From an uncultured Prevotellaceae bacterium (GTDB lineage: Bacteria; Bacteroidota; Bacteroidia; Bacteroidales; Bacteroidaceae): 37,749 nt of DNA. Below are positions 1-10,314 of the stretch, piece after piece. Where the stretch lies: positions 1 through 37,749 of the forward strand of contig ONDS01000024.1 of assembly GCA_900316685.1 (NCBI GenBank), in the 5' to 3' direction. Every line of letters begins with the position of its first letter. The stretch's first letter is position 1. Made by a program: the position numbers and the translations under genes. The notes under the pieces are model-generated. The model was not told where the DNA came from and searched no databases. It saw nothing but the letters and a program-made list of their open reading frames with translations.

Positions 1-1
1 G

Positions 2-610
2 TTTCTTGTATCTCCAGTAGCATGGAAAGGCATCGTGGCCCAATATGCAGGACGTTTGCATCGAGAGTTTGAAGGCAAACAAGATGTCCAGATTTATGAC
101 TACATTGACATCCGTGTTCCTGTATGTGAGTCCATGTATCGCAAGCGGTTGAAAGGCTACGCTTCCATCGGGTATAGAATCCGCAACAATGAAGCTTTTG
201 ACAGCCTATTTCCTATTACCGATGTGATTTACGACGGTCAGAACTTTGAATCGCCATTTATCTCTGACTTATCAAAGGCCAAGCAATCTGTTGTTGTCTC
301 ATGCCCGAAAATAAAAATAGGACGACACTCACAGATAGCAGACCGCCTTGCTGATATAATGGCAAATGGCATTGAGATAGTGTTGTACACAAAAGATGAG
401 AATGATGACGTGATACGTTTACAACATCAGGGAATATCTGTCATCTACAATGACCATCTTTCACTTCATGCTGCCATTATTGACAAAAGCACCATCTGGT
501 ACGGTAGTGTCAATATCCTTGGATATCGCTCCCTTGAAGATAATCTTATTCGATTCCGAAATCCAGAGATAGCATCTAACCTATTAGACTCATTACAGAA
601 ATCAACATGA
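2..610 (+). CDS. 3' end of a TOTE-like SF2 helicase with C-terminal PLD-like nuclease domain (partial)
   Basis: The reading frame is open from base 2, so the gene starts before the window; the GTG at 35 is not a credible start. About 202 residues are visible. Near residues 12-25 (AQYAGRLHREFEGK) is a helicase motif VI-like Q-x-x-G-R-x-x-R, followed by a typical DVQIYDYID strand. From about residue 95 a phospholipase-D-like fold follows (SVVVSCPKIK ... IIDKSTIWYGSVN ... EDNLIRF). This order resembles large Bacteroidota proteins annotated as TOTE conflict-system primase/helicase/nuclease, thought to act on foreign nucleic acid. The usual HxK of the PLD motif is not intact: HAAIID stands where HQKFAIID-like sequence is expected, so nuclease activity is doubtful. 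The family name rests on memory of motif order; the primase part lies outside the window. Confidence 0.72.
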   Translation, partial: FLVSPVAWKGIVAQYAGRLHREFEGKQDVQIYDYIDIRVPVCESMYRKRLKGYASIGYRIRNNEAFDSLFPITDVIYDGQNFESPFISDLSKAKQSVVVSCPKIKIGRHSQIADRLADIMANGIEIVLYTKDENDDVIRLQHQGISVIYNDHLSLHAAIIDKSTIWYGSVNILGYRSLEDNLIRFRNPEIASNLLDSLQKST

Positions 611-985
611 GCTACCCAGCTGTGAAGGAATATGGAATAACAGTCCGTCTGCTCCCTGGGTGTCACAATGTATCTGGTCGCTGTTGGAAGTGACTGTCAA
701 GTTCCTGAGTGTGCTGTGCGACAATGGCTCGCCACTGGCTGTCACGCACAATGAAGCAAAACGACGCTCGATATAACAAGCGCAATCATCGTTACTGTAA
801 ACCTTGCCTTTACCCAGTCCCAACCTTATGGCAATGCTCCATACCAGATGACGGACATCGAAACTGCTCAGTTTGGTCTTGAATCTCTTCCACTCAACTT
901 CAGGGAGGTAGTTGTGGTCCATTGCGAATCTCAAAAGGTCTGTGCAGAACTCGTCCATGTCTTCCTCATATATAAAAGGAGACAT
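602..985 (-). CDS. C-terminal part of an amber-split hypothetical protein
   Basis: This is a 127-residue frame starting at ATG 985. I do not recognise the family. It is charged and probably helical, with EEDMDEFCTDLLRFAMDHNY near its start and a serine/threonine-rich end. The frame is open upstream for 27 more codons (including DDFYQSQAESQKKKLDTIHE) as far as a TAG at 1067-1069, and beyond that TAG the same frame continues as the membrane-protein gene 1067-1567. The two pieces therefore look like one gene of about 321 codons interrupted by an amber codon. Its 3' end overlaps the convergent helicase gene by 9 bp. Either this part is silent, or it restarts internally at 985, or TAG is read through. 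Confidence 0.5.
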   Translation of the reverse strand: MSPFIYEEDMDEFCTDLLRFAMDHNYLPEVEWKRFKTKLSSFDVRHLVWSIAIRLGLGKGKVYSNDDCACYIERRFASLCVTASGEPLSHSTLRNLTVTSNSDQIHCDTQGADGLLFHIPSQLGSSC

Positions 986-1066
986 GATGTATAGAAGGTA
1001 TTCATGAATGGTGTCCAGTTTCTTCTTCTGGCTTTCTGCCTGACTTTGATAAAAGTCATCAATGCC

Positions 1067-1567
1067 CTACTGGTAGGTTGAACTAGCAGGAGCGACCGAA
1101 ACAGAAGATGGCTTATTGTCGGGATTGGCTTCTTCCGATATGACCTTGGAATCTGTAACTGTTGTCTTCTCTGCCATCTCCTCGATCACCTCAGCATCGC
1201 AAACGCTCTCAGTCCCATTTGACTCAGCAACAATAGGCATTGCCTCCAAAAGAGAAACAGGTGCTTGCCCATCTTCTTCGTGGGGATTGCTATCGTCTAT
1301 AGTAGCTTTATCCTTAGCTTTCCACGTCTGCGCTATTCCCACGAAAGAATACTGCACAGCCATGTACAGTGACCATAGGATTATTACAATCATCAGATAG
1401 ATGATAGATACAGGAACAATGCCATTGGGAAGAATTGAGTCTGCCCATTGGCAAAGTGGAATTGAAAGAAGAAGTACTGCAACTCCCGGCAGGATTCTTG
1501 TGGAGATCCATTCGAGCCGGATGGATGCCTCACGTGAAGTGATTGAAGATGGTGAATCTATTTTCAT
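1067..1567 (-). CDS. Small two-helix membrane protein (N-terminal part of an amber-split gene)
   Basis: The protein has 166 residues. Two hydrophobic segments are clear, about residues 27-46 (PGVAVLLLSIPLCQWADSIL) and 52-72 (VPVSIIYLMIVIILWSLYMA). A long acidic, low-complexity tail (IDDSNPHEEDGQAP, then many E/S/V residues) ends at TAG 1067-1069. The same frame is open beyond that codon to 602, so the protein may once have had a folded C-terminal domain. A -7 box on the minus strand at 1610-1617 fits the ATG at 1567. I cannot name a family. It sits between the helicase/nuclease gene and the DUF4143 ATPase, both typical of accessory regions. Confidence 0.55.
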   Translation of the reverse strand: MKIDSPSSITSREASIRLEWISTRILPGVAVLLLSIPLCQWADSILPNGIVPVSIIYLMIVIILWSLYMAVQYSFVGIAQTWKAKDKATIDDSNPHEEDGQAPVSLLEAMPIVAESNGTESVCDAEVIEEMAEKTTVTDSKVISEEANPDNKPSSVSVAPASSTYQ

Positions 1568-1609
1568 TGTCTTTATGTGTTATTGTCCGTTGTTTCAGAA
1601 AACGCGCTG

Positions 1610-1617
1610 CAAAGTTA
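1610..1617 (-). promoter_or_regulatory. Bacteroidota -7 box for the split membrane-protein gene
   Basis: On the minus strand 1617-1610 reads TAACTTTG, a perfect TAnnTTTG, 43 bp before the ATG at 1567. No good TTTG -33 box is visible. Confidence 0.45.
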
Positions 1618-2141
1618 AGAAGATTTTGTACATAACGTATGGTCTTTTCGTCTGTAGGCCAATGATTTATGTTTATTTGTGAATCATACTTGAAGTGAGT
1701 ATGATTTTCATACTCGGCCTTTTCCTCCTTTTTCGCAGTTGTTTGATTGAGAGCCAATCCTGTTGGTTCCCATTTCCCCATGTTTGTGACCTGAAAAAAG
1801 TATCATTGGTTTCATTTCTCGAAGAAATAGAACCAACAAATAGGTTTAGTCCTGTCCGACGACTTTCAACTGCGGAGTTATCTTTGGCTTCAACGTGATG
1901 CGGTGACACATATAGAAACAACTATTTTTGATTTGCGGGCGGGCACGGTGGCACCGCCCTTACCATAAGCCAATGCTTTGGGTTAAGCAAACCGAACCAT
2001 CTTATCGAAAGTCTCTCAAATCTTGGAAAAATGTTGTTTTTACGTCATTATCATATTGGAAAAGTGTCAGAAAACTATGATATTTTCATTGGAAAAGTGT
2101 ATTTTGTTTGCTGTTTATGCTTGTGTTTCAGTAAAATATAG
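1618..2141. other. Gene-free stretch with hairpins and a shared motif
   Basis: No credible gene is seen here. At 1682-1715 two hairpins share an arm: AATCATACT (1682-1690) pairs with AGTATGATT (1698-1706), while GAGTATG (1697-1703) can instead pair with CATACTC (1709-1715), followed by a pyrimidine-rich run. At 1931-1960 there is a GC-rich, partly self-complementary patch. At 1976-2003 lies a motif (CTTTGGGTTAAG then CAAACCGAACC) that recurs with a 5-base insertion at 6516-6549. Both copies precede a 33-bp-spaced repeat pair. Confidence 0.5.
2055..2100 (+). repeat. Pair of 13-bp direct repeats 33 bp apart, upstream of the ATPase
   Basis: ATTGGAAAAGTGT occurs at 2055-2067 and again, identically, at 2088-2100. 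The spacing is 33 bp, about three helical turns. The second copy ends 41 bp before the -7 box of the ATPase gene, so the pair is well placed to be an operator. A related pair at the same spacing follows the ATPase gene (3585-3631). Confidence 0.7.
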
Positions 2142-2149
2142 TATCTTTG
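2142..2149 (+). promoter_or_regulatory. Bacteroidota -7 box for the DUF4143 ATPase
   Basis: TATCTTTG at 2142-2149 matches TAnnTTTG, 21 bp before the ATG at 2171. A weak TTG lies at 2121-2123. The box overlaps the TTG at 2147, which rules that codon out as the translation start. Confidence 0.6.
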
Positions 2150-2170
2150 CATACACAAAGACATATAAAT

Positions 2171-3538
2171 ATGATAAAACGCAAAGCTGACGAGCTAATA
2201 CGCAACTTTCTACTTAACGACAAGCGTTCTCTGTTGGTAACAGGAGCCAGGCAAGTCGGCAAGACCTTTTCCATCCGGAAGGTCGGCAAAGAATGCTTTG
2301 ACAATGTTGTTGAAATCAATTTCGTAGAACAACCAGATGCCATTGAACTGTTCAGCGAACAGAAAGGAGCAAAAGATTTGTTGTTGCGTCTGTCAGCTTT
2401 CACAAAAAAGCCATTGGTTCCGGGGAAATCATTGATTTTCTTCGATGAAGTGCAGGAGTGCAAGGAGATAGTAACGGCAATCAAGTTCCTTGTAGATGAA
2501 GGCAGTTACAAGTATGTGATGAGTGGCTCTTTGCTTGGTGTTGAGCTGGATGACTTGCGAAGTGTCCCCGTGGGGTACATGGATGAGATAGAAATGTATC
2601 CTCTTGACCTTCTGGAGTTCTTTGAGGCTATTGGTATTGGTGCAGATGTCATTAGCCATTTGCGAACAAGTTTTGAGGAGAAGAAGCCTGTTGATGACTT
2701 TATTCACAAGAAAATGCTGGAAGCCATTCGTCTATACCTTATCGTTGGTGGAATGCCTGCGGCTGTTCAAAAGTACCTTGACACTAACAATCTCCGCAGA
2801 GTGTATGAAGAACAGCGAGGAATCGTTCGCACCTATAAGAGGGATATCACCAAATACGACCATGACCATAAGTTGCAGATAGAAGAGATCTACAACCTTA
2901 TACCTTCGGAACTGAATGCAAAAAACAAACGCTTTATTCTCAAGGAGCTGAACGAAAAGGCGCGGTTCAGTAAATACGAGGATGGTTTCTTGTGGCTAAG
3001 GGATGCAGGTGTGGCTATCCCTGCATACAATGTCGAGGAACCTCGAGTACCTCTGCTTTTGAGCAAGCAGCGAAACCTGTTCAAACTTTTTCTCAACGAC
3101 GTAGGGCTGCTTGCTGCCATGTATGGAGGGAACATACAGGCAAGATTACTCAGTCCGAATCCAAACATCAACTTCGGCTCAGTTTTTGAGAATCTCGTGG
3201 CACAAGAACTGTATGCACATGGTTTCCCTGAAGCACAACAACATTCACTATACTATTTCAACAGCAAGAAACAAGGAGAGTTGGACTTTGTGGTTGAGTA
3301 TGCTGGCAATATGCTGCCGATAGAGGTTAAGTCGGGTAAAGACTATGAACGGCACAATGCACTTTCCAATGTGATGGAGAATGAAGAGTATGCCGTGCCC
3401 ATGGCTTATGTGTTCTGTCAAGAGAATGTGCAGACAAAGGGCAGAGTTATATACTATCCTATCTACATGATAGCCTTTTTTGAACAGGTCCAGGCTGAAG
3501 AAAAAGTATACAAGTTTGATCTTACATTGAGGTCATAG
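2171..3538 (+). CDS. AAA ATPase (AAA_14) with DUF4143 C-terminal domain
   Basis: The protein has 455 residues. Walker A is GARQVGKT (residues 25-32) and Walker B is SLIFFDEVQ (about 87-95), followed by a sensor-like MSGSLLG. The C-terminal half holds a winged-helix-like region (YNLIPSELNAKNKRF) and then GELDFVVEY ... PIEVKSGK, a D-x(n)-ExK pattern like the PD-(D/E)XK nuclease fold often seen in DUF4143 proteins. Such ATPases are abundant and multi-copy in Bacteroidota; their role is not firmly known. A longer frame would begin at TTG 2147, but that TTG is part of the -7 box, so ATG 2171 is chosen. The gene is monocistronic, with repeat pairs of 33-bp spacing on both sides. Confidence 0.88.
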   Translation: MIKRKADELIRNFLLNDKRSLLVTGARQVGKTFSIRKVGKECFDNVVEINFVEQPDAIELFSEQKGAKDLLLRLSAFTKKPLVPGKSLIFFDEVQECKEIVTAIKFLVDEGSYKYVMSGSLLGVELDDLRSVPVGYMDEIEMYPLDLLEFFEAIGIGADVISHLRTSFEEKKPVDDFIHKKMLEAIRLYLIVGGMPAAVQKYLDTNNLRRVYEEQRGIVRTYKRDITKYDHDHKLQIEEIYNLIPSELNAKNKRFILKELNEKARFSKYEDGFLWLRDAGVAIPAYNVEEPRVPLLLSKQRNLFKLFLNDVGLLAAMYGGNIQARLLSPNPNINFGSVFENLVAQELYAHGFPEAQQHSLYYFNSKKQGELDFVVEYAGNMLPIEVKSGKDYERHNALSNVMENEEYAVPMAYVFCQENVQTKGRVIYYPIYMIAFFEQVQAEEKVYKFDLTLRS

Positions 3539-3584
3539 GTTTGACACTTTCGCTTGAAAAAATGCGTTAAAATTTATAATATTC

Positions 3585-3631
3585 ATTGGAAAAAGTTCTT
3601 TAGGATGATGATTATTCGTTGGAAAAAGTGT
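3585..3631 (+). repeat. Second pair of 33-bp-spaced repeats, downstream of the ATPase
   Basis: ATTGGAAAAAGT (3585-3596) and GTTGGAAAAAGTGT (3618-3631) are one-base variants of the repeats at 2055-2100, with the same 33-bp spacing. The sequence that follows holds only a small frame, so this may be the remaining control region of a lost gene. Confidence 0.6.
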
Positions 3632-3807
3632 ACCTTGTCAAACAGATTATAAAGTTCGGTGATTACAATATAGGCAGGGATGGGCATCTGTTAACTCTCC
3701 CCAGCTATATGCAGTTTCTGCTGAACTTGCAACCAGAAGAAATCGTGCTTGAACCGATGGACATTGATGAAATTAACCGTATGGCATCAGAGTTCCTGGG
3801 ACAATAG
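3619..3807 (+). CDS. Small hypothetical frame or gene remnant
   Basis: About 62 residues end at TAA 3805-3807, with a protein-like C-terminus (PEEIVLEPMDIDEINRMASE). No ATG exists at the 5' end: the only early starts are a TTG at 3619 and a GTG at 3628, both inside the repeat at 3618-3631. I do not recognise a family. It is more likely the tail of a decayed gene than an intact one. Confidence 0.28.
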   Translation: MEKVYLVKQIIKFGDYNIGRDGHLLTLPSYMQFLLNLQPEEIVLEPMDIDEINRMASEFLGQ

Positions 3808-3890
3808 TTTTTCGAGATTCATCTAGGAAACTCACGGATTTGCAAATAATCTGCAAATTTGTGAATATTCTATTTGATTTGCGGAACATA

Positions 3891-3938
3891 AGAATGCGGT
3901 GGAAGACTTAACGAGTTCTTCCACCGCATTCTCTTTTT
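3891..3938 (+). terminator. Strong hairpin terminator between convergent genes
   Basis: A 16-bp perfect stem pairs 3891-3906 (AGAATGCGGTGGAAGA) with 3917-3932, with a 10-base loop, followed on the plus strand by CTTTTT. It lies 20 bp beyond the stop of the minus-strand LRR gene and after the ATPase region. The T-run favours plus-strand termination; the stem may serve both directions. Confidence 0.75.
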
Positions 3939-3958
3939 GCGTCGATGCTTCGGAGGTC

Positions 3959-6118
3959 TTACTTCACCAGCACCTTCTTGCCGTTCTGGATGTAGACGCC
4001 CCTGTGCGGAGTGTCCACACGCTGGCCGTTGAGGTTGTAGATCGGTGCGTCGTCGTCGCCATCGGCCAGTGTCGCCGTCTCTATGCCATCGGTGACGCTC
4101 TCCACCTCGATGCCGTAGATCTTCAGCGAACCCGTGGATGGGGCGAACCTCATGCCATTGGCCGCCGCCGAGTTCTCACTGCCATAGATATAGACATACG
4201 TTTCCTCGCCCACGTTGTAGGGGAACGACACCTTCAACTTGCCTTCCAGCTCCATCGTGATGGGTTCACCATCGCCGATCTTCACTTTCAGCACCATGTT
4301 GCCCGTGGTCTGAGCCTCCACCCGGATGGTGCCCTTGCCAGGAGCCACCTTGAACACGACACCCGTGAAGTGGGCGTTGAAATCCTCGCCGAAGATATCG
4401 GTGCCGGAGACACCGCTCACCGTCTCGTCGTCGGTCGGCGAGGTCACCACGATACAACCCTCCGACGGGTCGTAGCTGCCGTCGCCGCTGCTGATGCTGT
4501 AGTAGATGTCACCCACCGTGTTGCCGTCGATGTTGGTGTCCTCGCTGATGTCGGTGCCGAAGTCGACCGTCTCACCCTGCTCCACTGGTTCAAGTCCTAT
4601 TTCCACGATGTTCTGGAACTGGTTCCACGCCGGTGTCGCGAGGTATTTCTCCTTCGTGCCTGCGGGAACATAGAGGGTGGCAGTGGTGAAGTCATATTGT
4701 CCTGTCTCGTTATTCCTATTCTCAAAGACATTAGAAGAAATCTCAAAAGGCTCTTCTATCAGCGAGGTTACTGATGTCAGGCCGTAGCAATAAAAGAACG
4801 CTTTTTCACCGATGCTCGTCACGCTCGAGGGTATGGTCACGCTCGTCAGGTTATAGCAGGTAGAGAAAGCATAAGAGCCGATGCTTTGCACGCCCTCAGA
4901 GATGGTCACACTCGTCAGATTGAAGCAGAGGCTGAACGCACTAGAGCCGATGCTCGTTACGCTTGAAGGGATGGTCACGCTCGTCAGGCTGGAGCAACTT
5001 TCAAACGCCTCTTCGCCAATGGTCATTACACCCTCGGGGATGGTCACACTCGTCAGGCCAGAACAGCCATAGAACGAATGAACGCCAATGCTCGCCACGC
5101 TCGAAGGGATGGTCACGCTCGTCAGACCCTTGCAGAGAGCGAATGCATTCATACCGATGCTCGTCACGCCTTCAGGGATGGTAACACTTGTCAAACTGGT
5201 GCAACCAGCGAACGCACTCTCGCCGATGCTCGTCACGCCTTCGGGGATGGTCACACTCGTCAGGCTGGAGCAGCCAGCGAACGCACTCTCGCCGATGCTC
5301 GTCACGCCTTCGGGGATGGTCACACTCGTCAGGCTGGAGCAGCCATAGAACGCACTCTCGCCGATGCTCGTCACGCCTTCGGGGATGGTCACGCTTTCCA
5401 TATTGGAGCAGCTTTTGAACGCACGATTACCGATACTTGTCACGGTCAATTCCGTTGAACCGACATACACTTTCTCTGGGATGACCACTACTGTTTCTGA
5501 AAATGAGAGATCCTGATAGTAAACGGATTTGATGGTGATGGAACCTGATGTCATCAAGAGATCCAAATCTTTGCCTTCTCCACCATCAGCATAGGGAGCA
5601 CACTCTCTCGCCATTTGCTCTGTGATGGGGAGTTCCCACAAACCTACCGACATGGGTACATCGTCTTCATAAACAGCTGACCACCAACCATTCATGACAC
5701 GCATCGTACACCCCGCATCGGAGTCATCGTTCCAGAGATGTGGGCCTTCCTGAGCATCTATGATATCAAAGATGAGCGTCTTGAGACTGAAATAGACATC
5801 GCCTGAAATAGTTGGAAAGTACTTACCTTCAGTGGAACTGAAACGACCGGCAGCCGCATCAGCAAGTCCAAGGGTAACAGGTCCTTGCTCGGGATTAGCA
5901 GGGTCGCCATAGATATAGTGAGTTTCAAACATTGCAGGCCTGATATCGGTAGCCTCCGTTCCGTTGACAGTAAAGGACCATGTGAACCCATTGCCGTCTG
6001 TCCATGTTTCCGCCCTCGCCTGCATAAAACCGCAGAGTAAGAGAGTGAGCAGGAATAGTCTAAAACTCCGCAAGTGTGTTGACACCCGCAGCGATGATAG
6101 TCGTAGTGTTTTCTTCAT
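3959..6118 (-). CDS. Secreted BspA-like leucine-rich-repeat (LRR_5) surface protein
   Basis: The protein has 719 residues. A signal peptide is clear (hydrophobic FLLTLLLCGFMQARA, about residues 22-37). A unique N-terminal region runs to about residue 215. About ten LRR_5 repeats of 23 residues follow (LTSVTIPEGVTSIGESAFAGC type, about residues 220-460). After these come a beta-rich domain (about 540-680) and a short end motif, PIYNLNGQRVDTPHRGVYIQ then NGKKVLVK, common at the C-termini of exported Prevotella proteins and possibly a sorting signal. BspA-like proteins bind host matrix proteins or other bacteria; the partner here is unknown. Transcription likely starts near 6455 from a full promoter at 6461-6491, giving a leader of about 335 bases with a structured element. 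A relic of a paralogue lies at 6778-6909. Confidence 0.9.
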   Translation of the reverse strand: MKKTLRLSSLRVSTHLRSFRLFLLTLLLCGFMQARAETWTDGNGFTWSFTVNGTEATDIRPAMFETHYIYGDPANPEQGPVTLGLADAAAGRFSSTEGKYFPTISGDVYFSLKTLIFDIIDAQEGPHLWNDDSDAGCTMRVMNGWWSAVYEDDVPMSVGLWELPITEQMARECAPYADGGEGKDLDLLMTSGSITIKSVYYQDLSFSETVVVIPEKVYVGSTELTVTSIGNRAFKSCSNMESVTIPEGVTSIGESAFYGCSSLTSVTIPEGVTSIGESAFAGCSSLTSVTIPEGVTSIGESAFAGCTSLTSVTIPEGVTSIGMNAFALCKGLTSVTIPSSVASIGVHSFYGCSGLTSVTIPEGVMTIGEEAFESCSSLTSVTIPSSVTSIGSSAFSLCFNLTSVTISEGVQSIGSYAFSTCYNLTSVTIPSSVTSIGEKAFFYCYGLTSVTSLIEEPFEISSNVFENRNNETGQYDFTTATLYVPAGTKEKYLATPAWNQFQNIVEIGLEPVEQGETVDFGTDISEDTNIDGNTVGDIYYSISSGDGSYDPSEGCIVVTSPTDDETVSGVSGTDIFGEDFNAHFTGVVFKVAPGKGTIRVEAQTTGNMVLKVKIGDGEPITMELEGKLKVSFPYNVGEETYVYIYGSENSAAANGMRFAPSTGSLKIYGIEVESVTDGIETATLADGDDDAPIYNLNGQRVDTPHRGVYIQNGKKVLVK
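5152..5427 (-). repeat. 69-bp tandem DNA repeats inside the LRR gene
   Basis: Units begin at 5152, 5221, 5290 and 5359, each coding one 23-residue LRR. Units 5221-5289 and 5290-5358 differ at only three bases, while flanking units are more diverged. This points to recent unit duplication and possible repeat-number variation. Confidence 0.75.
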
Positions 6119-6230
6119 AATGTATTGTTTTTGAATGGATTGTTATTCAGGTTTAGCAGTTCAGTCCTAAAGTGAGACGTGGTTATAAGACAGAAAAAGA
6201 AAACGTGGACTGATTACTTCTTCTACGTTA

Positions 6231-6343
6231 TTCGAGGTGTCGCCAAACGCCTATGCACCATATACGAGTAAAAGCCCACGCCTTGCGACGTGAGCATTAA
6301 CTTTTACTCCTGTAGCTCCTTTTTTCAATTTGGCGATTTCGAA
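6231..6343 (-). ncRNA. Candidate structured 5' leader RNA of the LRR gene
   Basis: Several nested stems are visible (plus coordinates). An outer stem pairs 6240-6247 (TCGCCAAA) with 6329-6336 (TTTGGCGA), extended by 6231-6235 with 6339-6343. An inner stem pairs 6266-6274 (GAGTAAAAG) with 6301-6309 (CTTTTACTC). An apical stem pairs 6274-6280 with 6289-6295. In the minus-strand RNA the apical stem has all seven pairs (one G-U); in the plus strand the same position is a C-A mismatch. This favours an RNA transcribed with the LRR gene. I do not match it to a named riboswitch. A mobile hairpin DNA element is the alternative. Confidence 0.5.
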
Positions 6344-6460
6344 AAGAACAAGAATATAAAGCTAACGCTTCAATTTCCTATGTGTCTTTTATTAAGTTTT
6401 AGTTCATACGCTGTGCGGTTTGAGGGTTATGGATATAAATTGCTTGTTGGTTTGATGCTG

Positions 6461-6491
6461 CAAATATAGTGTTTTTTGAGGGAAAAACAAA
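6461..6491 (-). promoter_or_regulatory. Full Bacteroidota promoter for the LRR gene
   Basis: On the minus strand TTTG (6491-6488) and TATATTTG (6468-6461) are separated by exactly 19 bp, matching the primary sigma consensus. The start site would be near 6455, about 335 bases before the LRR ATG. Confidence 0.7.
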
Positions 6492-6720
6492 TACTTCATG
6501 GCGATTTTTCTTTGCCTTTGGGTTAAGGTGTTGCAAACCGAACCGTCTTTTGGCAGAGCAGGCAGCCTATTTACCTCCCGGATTTATCAAGAAATTTTCG
6601 TGTCCAATGAAAGAGGTCAGTACACTTTAATTAACAAATTTGGGGATTCCATACAATTCCACCAAAAGAAATTTGGGGATTCCAACAAAAAGACTTATTT
6701 TTACACCCACATCGCAAAAT
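6492..6720. repeat. Gene-free stretch with a shared motif and a third 33-bp-spaced repeat pair
   Basis: AAATTTGGGGATTCC occurs identically at 6636-6650 and 6669-6683, spaced 33 bp like the pairs at 2055 and 3585 but with a different core. About 90 bp before it, 6516-6549 carries the CTTTGGGTTAAG ... GCAAACCGAACC motif also found at 1976-2003. No ATPase gene follows. A 74-residue plus-strand frame here is not protein-like. The region may be the stripped control region of an ATPase-type gene. Confidence 0.55.
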
Positions 6721-6722
6721 AA

Positions 6723-6746
6723 TAAAAAGGAGGGTGAGACCACCCT
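6723..6746 (-). terminator. Terminator downstream of the beta-galactosidase gene
   Basis: Read on the minus strand, AGGGTG (6746-6741), a 4-base loop and CACCCT (6736-6731) form a 6-bp stem followed by CCTTTTTA. It lies about 170 bp after the stop of the GH2 gene. Confidence 0.55.
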
Positions 6747-6777
6747 ATTGCCTGTTCTTATGACGATGTTCTTATGA

Positions 6778-6909
6778 CTAAATCGCAACTATCCAGGTGA
6801 AATCTTCGCCGAAGATATCGGTGCAGGAGTCGACCGTCTCTCCCTGCTCCACGTGTTCAAGTCCCATCTCCACGATGTTCAGGAACTGGTTCCACGCCAG
6901 TGTCCCGAA
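6778..6909 (-). pseudogene. Relic of a second BspA-like LRR gene
   Basis: The minus strand encodes LAWNQFLNIVEMGLEHVEQG then ETVDSCTDIFGEDF before a stop at 6778-6780. This matches the LRR protein's own TPAWNQFQNIVEIGLEPVEQ then GETVDFGTDI (DNA 4545-4640), with TDIFGEDF as in its later domain (near 4380-4410). Only about 130 bp remain, with no start and no repeats. It sits 6 bp from the stop of the GH2 gene, suggesting a duplicated LRR gene lost by deletion. Confidence 0.65.
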
Positions 6910-6914
6910 CCATC

Positions 6915-10314
<3,400 letters not shown>

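Noticed and set aside
1695-1898. 67-residue plus-strand and overlapping minus-strand frames in the gap
   Set aside because: No recognisable features, they cross hairpins, and both strands are open by chance in AT-rich DNA.
2147-2170. TTG start giving a longer ATPase
   Set aside because: The TTG is the end of the -7 promoter box TATCTTTG, so it would not be in the transcript.
6498-6722. 74-residue plus-strand frame
   Set aside because: Poor start, no protein-like composition, and it runs through the repeat pair at 6636-6683.
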